Positions 8,972 to 17,034 of a stretch of 64,000 bases of DNA are shown one piece after another; position 1 is the stretch's first letter, and each line of letters starts with the position of its first letter. The position numbers and the translations under genes are program-made. Origin of the DNA: CAWHQZ01 sp963831645 (GTDB lineage: Bacteria; Pseudomonadota; Alphaproteobacteria; Rhizobiales; Aestuariivirgaceae); contig CAWHQZ010000017.1 in NCBI GenBank assembly GCA_963831645.1, positions 750,967 to 814,966 on the forward strand, in the 5' to 3' direction. The notes beneath the pieces were generated by a model. That model had not been told where the DNA came from and searched no databases. It worked only from the letters and a program-made list of their open reading frames with translations.

Positions 8972-9530
8972 TCAGCGCATGCTTTCCCTGACGAACTCGA
9001 TAAATCCCTGAAGAAACTGTCGAAGTTGCTCCTTTGTGGCGTCATCAGGCGTCAGAATCTGTCTTGTCGAAGACGTCTCCGGCCCGCGAAACGAGCAGGC
9101 GCCCACCGAACCATGGCTCCGTGCGCAGCGTCCTCAGCACCGGCAGCCAGGCGTTCTGGCTCAGGACCGTCCCAAACCCGCCGGGCGACGCGCCGATGAC
9201 CGCTACTGGCTTGCCGTGGAACACGCGTGGGATATCCGCGGGCGGTCGTGAAAGCCAGTCGATCGCGTTTTTGAACACACCGGGCAGGGAATGGTTGTAC
9301 TCCGGGGTTACCAGCAGCAGCCCGTCGGCTCCCGCAATGTCATCCTTCAGTTTCACGACCGCTTCAGGAATGCCAGTCGCCTCGAGGTCGCCATCGTATA
9401 GGGGGATGCCGCGAATGCTGCCGATCTCGAGCCGCGCCTCGCCGGGCATGAGTTGCGCAGCCGCCTTCAGCAGCGCGGTATTGTAGGAACCGGCGCGAAG
9501 GCTTCCGGAAAGTCCGATGAGTTTCGTCAT
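8972..9530 (-). CDS. NADPH-dependent FMN reductase, frame broken near its C-terminus
   Basis: This flavodoxin-fold NAD(P)H:FMN reductase has the N-terminal GLSGSLRAGSYN flavin loop and the TPEYNHSLPGVFKNAIDWLSRP signature. Read directly, it stops at 9045 after DVFDKTDSDA. Removing one base there lets the frame continue through DDATKEQLRQFLQGFIEFVRESMR to a stop at 8972, the usual C-terminal helix of the family. The full span is 559 bases, one more than a multiple of three. It follows cobM by 9 bases and is the last gene of the cbiX operon. A role in reducing flavin or cobalt for corrin maturation is plausible but inferred. Confidence 0.85.
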
Positions 9531-9539
9531 GCGATGGCC

Positions 9540-10307
9540 TCAGCGTTCGATCCTGCGGTTGCGCAGGATATGCTCATGGGACGGATCGTATAGCGCAGAA
9601 TCGCGAAAGTTCTGCTCCTCCAGAACCCGGCCGACAAGCACCAGCGCTGTTCGGGTCAGTTTGGCGGCGCGCACTTTGCCGGCGATGGTGGCGAGCGTGC
9701 CGCGGATGATCCTCTGGTCCGGCCAGGTGATGCGGTAGGCGACGATGACGGGACAATCGCCGCCGTAATGCGGCGTCAACGACCGCTCGATGTAGCCGAG
9801 GTTGCGGATTGAGAGGTGGATGGCAAGGGTGGCGCCCGAGCGCCCCAATTCCTCGAGTGCTTCACCTTCGGGCATCGGCGAGGCCTGCATCGATGTCCGG
9901 GTAAGGATCAGGGTCTGGGCGACTTCCGGCAACGTGAGCTCGCGCTTGAGCTCCGCCGCCAGGGCCGCGTAGGCAGGAACCCCCGGCGTCACATCATAGG
10001 GTATGGCGAGTGCTTCGAGGCGGCGCATCTGCTCCCCGATCGCTCCATAGAGCGAAGGGTCGCCCGAATGAACCCGCGCCACATCGAGACCACGCGCATG
10101 CGCCGCTTCGATTTCGGAGATGATCTGGTCAAGAGCGAGCGGTGCAGTGTCGATGACACGCGCGCCCGGCGGGGCCGCGCCAACGACTGCCTGAGGAACA
10201 AGGGAGCCCGCGTAGAGACAGACAGGGCATTTCCGGATCAGGTTGAGCCCACGCACCGTTATCAGGTCAGGCGCGCCCGGGCCGGCGCCGATGAAGTGTA
10301 CGGTCAT
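9540..10307 (-). CDS. cobM: CobM precorrin-4 C11-methyltransferase
   Basis: This 255-residue SAM-dependent tetrapyrrole methylase starts VHFIGAGPGAPDLITVRG. It continues with CPVCLYAGSLVP, RVHSGDPSLYGAIGEQMRRL and TPGVPAYAALAAELKRELT, all CobM/CbiF blocks. It converts precorrin-4 to precorrin-5 by methylation at C11. The ATG at 10307 overlaps the cobJ stop as ATGA. The frame is intact and the length is typical. Confidence 0.95.
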   Translation of the reverse strand: MTVHFIGAGPGAPDLITVRGLNLIRKCPVCLYAGSLVPQAVVGAAPPGARVIDTAPLALDQIISEIEAAHARGLDVARVHSGDPSLYGAIGEQMRRLEALAIPYDVTPGVPAYAALAAELKRELTLPEVAQTLILTRTSMQASPMPEGEALEELGRSGATLAIHLSIRNLGYIERSLTPHYGGDCPVIVAYRITWPDQRIIRGTLATIAGKVRAAKLTRTALVLVGRVLEEQNFRDSALYDPSHEHILRNRRIER

Positions 10308-11146
10308 TGGCGTTCGTCATGCTTCCGTTTGGCTGCGTAGCCGCGCGGAGTGTAGGCGACGGTGCGGCCGTCGCCGCGCGTGATCGTTGTCGATTGTGAG
10401 GAACCGACCATGACCACCGTAAGCATGTCGACCCGGCCGCAATCGAACTCCTTCATGGAAACGACTGTCACTGTTTCGCCTGGGCGCCCGAGGTTGGAGG
10501 CGACAACGACGGGTGTCGCAGGGGGACGGTGCCTGCTGACGATCGCCATCGCGCGCTCGAGCTGGTCACGGCGCTCGCGCGAGCGCGGGTTGTAAAGAGC
10601 GATCACGAAATCGCCCTCAGCCGCGGCGGCGAGGCGGCGTTCAATCAGCTCCCAGGGGGTCAGCAGATCGGACAGCGATATGCAGCAGAAGTCGTGCCCG
10701 ATCATCGCGCCCGCTGCGGCCGCAGCGGCCTGGAACGCAGAGATGCCGGGTATGACGTCAACCGCAACGCGTCGGGCGGAATCGGCAATCTTCGCTCCGG
10801 ATGCCGGATCGAGAAACTCGTAGACGAGGGCCGCCATGGCATAGATTCCGGCATCGCCCGAGCAGATCAGGGCGACATCCCGGCCTTCCCCGGCGAGCGC
10901 GAGCGCGAGCGCGGCGCGATCACGCTCTTCCCCCAAAGCAAAACGATGCAGATGCTGTCTGGACCTCCATCTCTTGGCGAGATCGAGGTAGAGACCGTAT
11001 CCGACCCAGTCGCTGGCGCCATCGAGCAAGCGCCGTGCCGCCTCGGTCATGGAGCCTTCATCGCCAGGCCCGATACCGACGACGGAAAGATGGCCACGTG
11101 CGCGACCGACCTCCATAGGATCGATCGGCCGCATCGGCGCGGGCAA
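10304..11146 (-). CDS. cobJ: CobJ precorrin-3B C17-methyltransferase
   Basis: CobJ methylates C17 and drives ring contraction to precorrin-4. The methylase fold starts at LSVVGIGPGDEGSMTEAA, with CSGDAGIYAMAALVYEF, DVIPGISAFQAAAAAAGAMIGHDFCCISLSDLLTPW and IALYNPRSRERRDQL. The longest frame gives 280 residues; in-frame ATGs at 11134 or 11116 would trim 4 or 10 residues. Any of these starts lies inside the 3' end of cbiG. The oxidation partner normally supplied by CobG or CobZ is not in this window. Confidence 0.94.
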   Translation of the reverse strand: MPAPMRPIDPMEVGRARGHLSVVGIGPGDEGSMTEAARRLLDGASDWVGYGLYLDLAKRWRSRQHLHRFALGEERDRAALALALAGEGRDVALICSGDAGIYAMAALVYEFLDPASGAKIADSARRVAVDVIPGISAFQAAAAAAGAMIGHDFCCISLSDLLTPWELIERRLAAAAEGDFVIALYNPRSRERRDQLERAMAIVSRHRPPATPVVVASNLGRPGETVTVVSMKEFDCGRVDMLTVVMVGSSQSTTITRGDGRTVAYTPRGYAAKRKHDERQ

Positions 11147-12084
11147 TCGCGCAGGTGAGCCGGGGGCCCACGCACTTTTCGACGATCAGCTCGGATTGGC
11201 GCCCCGCGGCGCGCAGAGCCGCGCCCTCGGCTACTCCCGGGCAGCCTACCTCCCGGCGCACCTGCTCGGAAGGATTCTTGAGTCTCGATGCCTCCGCGTC
11301 GAGCTCGGCGGCCGTGAAGAAGCGGGCTGGAACGCCGAGCGCGCCGGCAAGCGCGCCGACTGCCGGTTCGTCAGCCTTCAAATCCAGCGAGACCACGCAG
11401 GCGACCGCCTCCGGGGCCAATCCTTCGGCGGCGAGCCGGCTCCTGACGAACGTGACCATGTCATCGGGACGGGCGCCGCGCTCGCAGCCCACTCCTACGG
11501 CGAGGACGTGGGGATGATAGACGAGCACATCCTGATCACCGGTTACTGCCCGATCCGTAACGCGGATTCCAACAGGAGCGTCCGCGGCAGCCGGCAGCCC
11601 GGCAAGAAACGGGGCTTCTCCCTCGATGCGAACCCGGTCGCCGGAAAGAAGGCGAGCGAGGACCGCCTTCAGGTTTGCCGGATTTGCGAGCGTGTAGCCA
11701 CGAGGGGCATCCATTGCCGAGCCGAACCGGGTATCGCTTGCTGTGGTGACCGCCGCGCTGCCACCGGTCAGGGCAGCGACCTGGCTCGCCAGCTCGTTCG
11801 CTCCACGATGGCCGCCGAGGAGCGGCACTACCGCCGAGCCATCTTCGGAGACGGCGAGCACGGGTGGCTCTGCGGTCTTGTCGGACAACAGGGGCGCGAG
11901 GATGCGGATCAGGATGCCGCTCGCGCACACCCCGATGATCGCTTCGCCGGCAGCAAAGCTCTGCTTCAGGCTGGAGGCGAAGGCGGGCGCGGTGGGAGAG
12001 GCGAGACGGGCGCCCACCGCCGCTGCGATGCGCTCACCCGATGCATCGCCCCGAGGGAGTGAGCACATAGACCGTGGTTCTCAT
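11058..12084 (-). CDS. cbiG: CbiG cobalt-precorrin-5A hydrolase, one frame break at the N-terminus
   Basis: This full-length CbiG has an N-terminal domain with the GGHRGANELASQVA block and a C-terminal CobE-like domain (LAVGVGCERGA through EGAALRAAG to TCAIAR). In the anaerobic route CbiG opens the delta-lactone and releases the C20 fragment. The true start is the ATG at 12084, which forms ATGA with the cobI stop and encodes MRTTVYVLTPSG. One extra base in the following GGGGC then shifts into the main frame. The span is 1027 bases (3n+1). The 3' end overlaps cobJ by up to 89 bases. Confidence 0.88.
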
Positions 12085-12788
12085 CGCCACGGGCGCATCC
12101 CTTTGTAGACGAGGACGGTGGAGAAGTAGGGCCGGGAGCCGGCCGCGGCGTCCTTGAGCGCCGTGACGCGTTCTTCACCGAGCGTCGAGTGCTCGACGAG
12201 TGCCGCGCGGTCGAGAAGGCCGAGTTCCGACAACAGGCCGTGCAGGCAGTCGAAGTGGCGGCCGACCTTGATGATGGCGACGGACTCCGCATCGAGAAGC
12301 TCGCGGCGCAGACGGGCTTCGCCGACGGTCGCGGGAATGACCTTGAGCACGTCGGCGCCCGCCGCCACCGGGCGGCCGAGCGAGGCCGCACATGCGGTAA
12401 GCGAGGTAACGCCGGGCACCACGACCGTGGGGAAGCGTTTTCCCAGACGCTCGTGAAGATACATGAAGCTGCCGTAGAAGAACGGATCGCCCTCGCACAG
12501 TACGGCGACATTCCTGCCGGCGTGCAGATGTGCGGCGAGGCGATCGGCGGCCTCGTCATAGGCGGCGTCTCTGGCTTCAACAGATTTCTTCATCGTCACC
12601 GTGAACGGCAGCTCGAGGACACGTTCGGGGAGGAGCGGCGCCACGATGCGGCGGGCGAAGCTCTCCTCGCCGTTGGGCTCCGGGTAGGCGACCACATCCA
12701 CGTGTTGCAGGATGCGCACCGCCTTGAGCGTCAGGAGCTCGGCGTCGCCCGGACCGACGCCGAGGCCGTAGAGCGTGCCGGCGGTCAC
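12081..12788 (-). CDS. cobI: CobI precorrin-2 C20-methyltransferase
   Basis: CobI methylates precorrin-2 at C20 to give precorrin-3A. It begins TAGTLYGLGVGPGDAELLTLKAVRIL, with VLCEGDPFFYGSFMYL and VVPGVTSLTACAASLGRPVA typical of CobI/CbiL. The GTG at 12788 overlaps the cobL stop as GTGA and gives 235 residues; an ATG at 12806 is the alternative. Because cobL carries a frame break, the broken cobL frame happens to run on into cobI. That is not a gene fusion. Confidence 0.93.
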   Translation of the reverse strand: MTAGTLYGLGVGPGDAELLTLKAVRILQHVDVVAYPEPNGEESFARRIVAPLLPERVLELPFTVTMKKSVEARDAAYDEAADRLAAHLHAGRNVAVLCEGDPFFYGSFMYLHERLGKRFPTVVVPGVTSLTACAASLGRPVAAGADVLKVIPATVGEARLRRELLDAESVAIIKVGRHFDCLHGLLSELGLLDRAALVEHSTLGEERVTALKDAAAGSRPYFSTVLVYKGMRPWR

Positions 12789-13991
12789 GGCTTCAGGGCC
12801 CGCCATTGGGTCACCGGCATGCGGGGCTCCATGCCGCGGAATGCGCCCAGCGGCACGACGCGGGAAACCTCGATGCGCACCAGCTCGCCGCCCAGCCTGG
12901 CATGGCGATCGATGAGAGCGGCTTCGCCTTCGAGAGTTACGGCATTGGCAACCAGACGGCCGCCCGAGGGGAGGGCGCTCCAACAGACACCGAAGACTGT
13001 CTTCATCGGCGACGGCGCCGCCCAGGAAGATCGCCTGCGGCTCAGGCTTGCCGGCGAGCGTGCCAGGCAGCAGGCCGGCCACCACTTCCAGGCGCGGTGT
13101 GCCGAGTGCGTCGGCATTGGCGGACATCATGCGCAGCCGGCCGGGGTGCTTCTCGAACGCCAGCGCGCGTGCCCCGCGTGCCGCCCGCATCCATTCGATC
13201 GCCACCGAACCGCATCCGGCGCCGACGTCCCACAACAGCGCGTCGGGTACGGGGGCCAGGGCGGCGACGGTCGCGGCGCGCACCTCGCGCTTGGTGATCT
13301 GCCCGTCGTGAACGAATGCATCATCGGGCAATCCCGGCGAGCGCGGCAGCAGTTTCGCCCCAGGCGTCGCGACGCAGTGGATGGCGAGGGTGTTCAGATC
13401 GGATACCGAAGCCTCGAGGCCGTCCTCGGCGCGAAAGGTAGTGCGGTGCTCACGCGGCCCGCCCATATTTTCAAGCACCGTCAGCGTGCTCGGCCCATAG
13501 CCGCGGGCGACGAGCCGGCGCGCGACTCCAGCGACCGTAGTTGCATCCGCAGTGAGCACGAGCAGACGGGCGCCCGGCTGGATGAAGGATTCGATGCCGG
13601 CGACGGGCCGGCCATGCAGCGTCAGGGTATCGGTGTCGGGTAGCGACCAGCCCATCCGGGCAGCGGCGAGGGAGAAAGCGGAAATCCCCGGCACGACGGT
13701 GATCTCGCTCGCCGGCACGATTTCCAGCAGCTTTCGCGCCACCCCGTAGTTGAGCGGATCACCGGTGGCGAGCACTACGGTGCTGCGCCCGCGCAGGGGC
13801 CTGATCCGGTTCACCACCTCGCTGAAGGGCTCGGGCCACAGCAGGCGTTCGCTCGCCGTGTCCGGAAGTTTCGCGAGCAGCCTTGCGGAGCCTATGAGCA
13901 CCTCGGCTTCCTCGATGGCGCGGCGGGCGCGGGGCGCCAGGCCCTCGAGCCCGTCCTCCCCGACCCCGACTACGGTCAGCCAGGGCATCAT
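12785..13991 (-). CDS. cobL: CobL precorrin-6Y C5,15-methyltransferase (decarboxylating), one frame break
   Basis: This bifunctional CbiE-CbiT fusion methylates C5 and C15 and decarboxylates the C12 acetate. The N-terminal CbiE half starts MPWLTVVGVGEDGLEGLAPRA and has LATGDPLNYGVA. The CbiT half has DAFVHDGQITKREVRAATVAAL and the SAM loop LLWDVGAGCGSVAIEW. After GGAVADED the frame breaks near 13005; removing one A restores VFGVCWSALPSGGRLVANAV and a normal C-terminus ending at 12785. The span is 1207 bases (3n+1), equal to 401 residues once corrected. Start: ATG at 13991, ATGA with cobH. Confidence 0.9.
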
Positions 13992-14614
13992 CGATCGCGA
14001 CCCGCAATGACGGCATTGAAAGCCGCAGCTGCGATGGCGCTGCCGCCACGCCGGCCGAGCAGCGTGATGAACGGAATGCCGCGGCTGTTGCCGGCAAGCT
14101 CGCTCTTGGCTTCCGTTGCGCCTACAAAACCTACCGGCGTGGCGATGATGGCGGCGGGCGAGGGGTTGCCGGCGTCGATCATCTCGAGCAGCGCAAAGAG
14201 CGCCGTCGGCGCGTTGCCGATCACGACGACCGCGCCTTCCAACCGGGGTTGCCACAGGCCTACGGCGGCTGCCGAGCGCGTGATTTTGCGTTCGAGACCG
14301 CCGCGGCGCGCCTGGTGATCGTTCAGCGTACAGACGACGGCGCTCGAAGGCGGGAGCTGCCTGGTGGTGATCGCCGAGCGGACCATTTCGCAATCGGCAA
14401 ACACAGGCTTGCCTGTGTCGAGGGCCCTTTCCACCGCGGCGGGCAGTTGCGGGTCGATGCGAATGTCCCTGGCGATGTCAGCCATGCCGCAGGCGTGAAT
14501 CATGCGGATCGCGAGATCGCGCACCGCCGGCGCAATGCCCGACAGATCGGCTTCGGCGCGGATGGTGGCAAAGGACTGCCGATAGATCGCGTCCGGGTCG
14601 CTCAGGTATTTCAC
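13988..14614 (-). CDS. cobH: CobH precorrin-8X methylmutase
   Basis: This 208-residue enzyme moves the C11 methyl to C12, converting precorrin-8X to hydrogenobyrinic acid. Conserved blocks are RMIHACGMADIARDI (with the catalytic His), VFADCEMVRSAITTRQLP, VVVIGNAPTALFALLEMI and ATPVGFVGATEAKSELAGNSRGIPFITLLGRRGGSAIAAAA. It starts with an ATG at 14614 overlapping the cbiX stop as ATGA. The frame is intact and the length is normal. Confidence 0.96.
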   Translation of the reverse strand: MKYLSDPDAIYRQSFATIRAEADLSGIAPAVRDLAIRMIHACGMADIARDIRIDPQLPAAVERALDTGKPVFADCEMVRSAITTRQLPPSSAVVCTLNDHQARRGGLERKITRSAAAVGLWQPRLEGAVVVIGNAPTALFALLEMIDAGNPSPAAIIATPVGFVGATEAKSELAGNSRGIPFITLLGRRGGSAIAAAAFNAVIAGRDR

Positions 14615-15630
14615 TTGGATGCCGCTCGCGCCCTCATGCTGCTCGGACCCAGCGGATGCTCGGCATGAGGATAGGGATGATGATGTCCATGATGACCGTG
14701 CTCGTGCGCATGATCATGATGGTGATCGTGCATATGTCGGTGCTGATGATCGGCAAGACCGATGCCCTCCACATGATGGTGGTGGCTCTGCTGCGGCAGG
14801 CCCACCTCGGACTCGAAGCCGGGGATCTGAGCGCGATACTTGCATAGGCTGCAGTTCATGCTCGTATTGCCGGTCAGGATTTCCTCGATCCTTTCAACAA
14901 AGGTATCGATGACCAACGGATGGTCGTTGAGGTAGGGGGCCTTGATGAACTCGATGCCGGGATAGCGGCGGGCGACGGCGTCGGTAGAGGCGTAGATGCG
15001 CTGCACCAGGATGCCGGTGAACAGAAAATAGGGAAACACGATAATGCGTCGGTAGTTGAGCCGCGCGGCGTGCTCGAGGGCCGGCTCTACCAGCGGGAAG
15101 GTAACCCCGGAATAGGCGGTCTCCCCCCAGCCGAAGCCGAAGCCCTCCCACAGCAGTCGCATGGTCTTGCTGACATTGGAGTTCGCATCGGGGTCGGAGG
15201 CGCCGCGGCCGACGACCAGGAGGAGTGTTTCGTGGCGTCCGGCATCGCCACTTGCGGACACGATCGCCTGCTCGATGCGGTCGGCGGCGGCGCGCAGCAT
15301 CCGGGAGTCGATGCCGAGGTCGCGGCCATAGTCGATGCGGAAGCCGTCGCGGCGCGCGGCATAATCGTTGAGCACGCTGGGGATGTCGTTCTTGACGTGG
15401 CCGGCAGCGAACAACATGCCCGGCACGGCAAGCACCCGGTTGACGCCCCGAGCCTTCAGCTTGTCGAGACCATCGCGGATGATGGGGGTGGCGAACTCGA
15501 GATAGCCGAACTCGACGGGATAGTGCGGAAGGCGCCGGCCAAGTTGCCTGGCCAATGCCGCGAATTCGGCGACGGCATCGGCATCGCGGCTGCCATGGCC
15601 GCACAGCATCACACCCAGCTTCTCAGTCAT
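14611..15630 (-). CDS. cbiX: CbiX-type chelatase with C-terminal MNCSLCKYR and histidine-rich tail
   Basis: This 339-residue protein has two CbiX-like chelatase repeats. The first starts LGVMLCGHGSRDADAV with EFGYLEFATPIIRDGL and AVPGMLFAAGHVKNDIP. The second includes VGRGASDPDANSNV and IIVFPYFLFTGILVQRI. It then has MNCSLCKYR, a CxxC motif suited to an Fe-S or metal site, and a tail of about 45 residues very rich in His, likely to store or buffer cobalt. The ATG at 15630 has the SD GGAAGG 6 bases upstream. CbiX normally inserts cobalt into sirohydrochlorin, early in the pathway. Confidence 0.88.
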   Translation of the reverse strand: MTEKLGVMLCGHGSRDADAVAEFAALARQLGRRLPHYPVEFGYLEFATPIIRDGLDKLKARGVNRVLAVPGMLFAAGHVKNDIPSVLNDYAARRDGFRIDYGRDLGIDSRMLRAAADRIEQAIVSASGDAGRHETLLLVVGRGASDPDANSNVSKTMRLLWEGFGFGWGETAYSGVTFPLVEPALEHAARLNYRRIIVFPYFLFTGILVQRIYASTDAVARRYPGIEFIKAPYLNDHPLVIDTFVERIEEILTGNTSMNCSLCKYRAQIPGFESEVGLPQQSHHHHVEGIGLADHQHRHMHDHHHDHAHEHGHHGHHHPYPHAEHPLGPSSMRARAASK

Positions 15631-15633
15631 TTT

Positions 15634-15745
15634 CTGCCTTCCGCTACAACAAGGCGTCGCCGGAGGTGGCGCCGGCACGGAAGGCAGCTCCGGCATTGGC
15701 CCCGTCTCTGGTCAGCCGCACCGGAATCGCTTTCAGTCCCTCGTG
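15634..15745 (-). promoter_or_regulatory. candidate atypical cobalamin riboswitch or leader upstream of cbiX
   Basis: On the minus strand the core reads CGGTGCGGCT, then GACGGGGCCAATGCCGG and AGCTGCC, in the same order as in the clear riboswitch at 25160-25360. The invariant CCCGCAACTGT segment and the B12 box are missing. Next comes a perfect 10-bp stem (CTGCCTTCCG at 15678-15687 pairing with 15634-15643) whose second strand contains the cbiX Shine-Dalgarno sequence. It could be a degenerate or variant B12 sensor, or a coincidental hairpin. Confidence 0.4.
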
Positions 15746-15872
15746 GGAACGCTGCGTTTGAAGAAGCCTCTTAGCGCATATCGCGGCGCCAGGGTAGCGC
15801 GAGTCCGACCGGAAAACGCACCAAAGCGGTCCCGGGGTATGTTGCCAAAAAACCGCAACTGCTGCTGCGCCC

Positions 15873-16547
15873 TCACCGGCGTCCCCCGACCTCGTCGATA
15901 TGGACCAGGAGATCGCGGGGGTCCTCATAGACGCGAAACGCTCCGGATTGCTGCAGCTCCTCGAGACCATAGCCGCCGCACAGCAGCCCGACGCCGAGCG
16001 CCCGGCAGCGGGCGGCGGCCAGCATGTCCCAGATGCTGTCGCCGACCACCACCGCCGTTTCGATGGGCGCGCCCAGCCGCTCCGCGGCTGCGAGGAACAG
16101 GTCAGGATCGGGCTTGGCGTACTTCACCTCATCCCGCGTCACGACGGGTGTCCGCCCGGGATCGACGCCGAGCGCTGTGAGATTGACAGCAGCCGTTTTC
16201 ATGCGGCCGCTCGTCGCGATGGCCCACGGAATGTTCCTGTCCGACAGCCATGACAGAAGTTCGCGGGCGCCGGGAAGCGGGCGGATCTGGCTTGCGTAAC
16301 GATGGTAGGCCGCCGCATGCAGCCGCCGCAGTCGCGCCACCCGTTCGGCGTCGATGTCGAGTCCGGTTTCGCGAAGCAGCTGGTTGGTGAACAGTCCGCC
16401 GCTCATGCCGATCTTGCGATGGATGCGCCAGACGGATAGCTCGATACCCTCGGCATCGAGCGCCTCCTTCCACGACAACACGTGCTGGTACACGCTGTCG
16501 ACCAGCGTGCCGTCGAGATCGAACAGGAAGACAGGTTCGATGCGCAT
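15873..16547 (-). CDS. HAD-superfamily phosphatase
   Basis: This cytoplasmic HAD subfamily IA hydrolase, about 224 residues, has motif I FLFDLDGTLVDS (nucleophile and acid Asp), motif II WAIATSGR, then KYAKPDPDLFL (motif III Lys) and VVVGDSIWDM (motif IV). The frame is open to 16622. I prefer the ATG at 16547, which places motif I at the N-terminus and has GGAG with good spacing. Substrate is unknown. It sits upstream of the cbiX leader on the same strand, but no specific link to cobalamin is evident. Confidence 0.85.
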   Translation of the reverse strand: MRIEPVFLFDLDGTLVDSVYQHVLSWKEALDAEGIELSVWRIHRKIGMSGGLFTNQLLRETGLDIDAERVARLRRLHAAAYHRYASQIRPLPGARELLSWLSDRNIPWAIATSGRMKTAAVNLTALGVDPGRTPVVTRDEVKYAKPDPDLFLAAAERLGAPIETAVVVGDSIWDMLAAARCRALGVGLLCGGYGLEELQQSGAFRVYEDPRDLLVHIDEVGGRR

Positions 16548-16618
16548 CGGATTCTCCGCGTTACCAATCACTAAACCCGCTGGGGTGAAACGTCTGTGCT
16601 CAGAATACTCGGGCCCGC

Positions 16619-16831
16619 TCATGCGATTGTCTCGACTACGCCGCCATCGACCCTGAATGCGGCGCCGGTGGTGGCCGATGACAGCGGCGATCGGCCTGCC
16701 GGTTTTCTCCTGGGTCCGCGCAGCATTTCCCGCACGCCCTCGGAGAGCGTCGGGCCGGGCAGGATCGCGTTCACCGTGACGCCGGCCGAACCCGTCACAA
16801 TGGCGGTCTTGAATGCCAGATCGATCCTCAT
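16619..16831 (-). pseudogene. short-chain dehydrogenase remnant with a large internal deletion
   Basis: Only 70 codons remain. The N-terminus MRIDLAFKTAIVTGSAG is the start of an SDR Rossmann fold, and it runs directly into TVNAILPGPTLSEGVREML and the C-terminal AAFRVDGGVVETIA. The normal family is about 250-265 residues; the nucleotide-binding middle and the catalytic Ser-Tyr-Lys region are gone. The reading frame has survived the deletion. It is unlikely to be enzymatically active. Confidence 0.75.
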
Positions 16832-17034
16832 ATCTGTCCTCGCATGCACTCGGCTCACGCCCCCGATCTCGTCACATATTTGGCGAAAGATCGCCATGAT
16901 CCTCCCTCCAAACCTGGGCAGCCGGGCGCCGGCTCTGGACAACAATTGGAGGGTACTGCCGTGATGGGCAGCAAAATCTGGTCGTGGTGCGTCACCCTCC
17001 GTCGCGATGTTCCGGGGAGTGCCGCTTCTTAACA

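Noticed and set aside
12081..14393. A single 770-codon frame covering cobL and cobI that suggests a CobL-CobI fusion
   Set aside because: It exists only because of one extra base in cobL. The correct cobL frame ends at 12785 with a GTGA overlap to cobI, and the first 130 codons are antisense-like shadow of cobH.
15644..15970. Minus-strand frame ending GANAGAAFRAGATSGDALL upstream of cbiX
   Set aside because: It overlaps the HAD gene start region and coincides with the riboswitch-like segment. No ribosome-binding site or known family supports it, although coding cannot be fully excluded.
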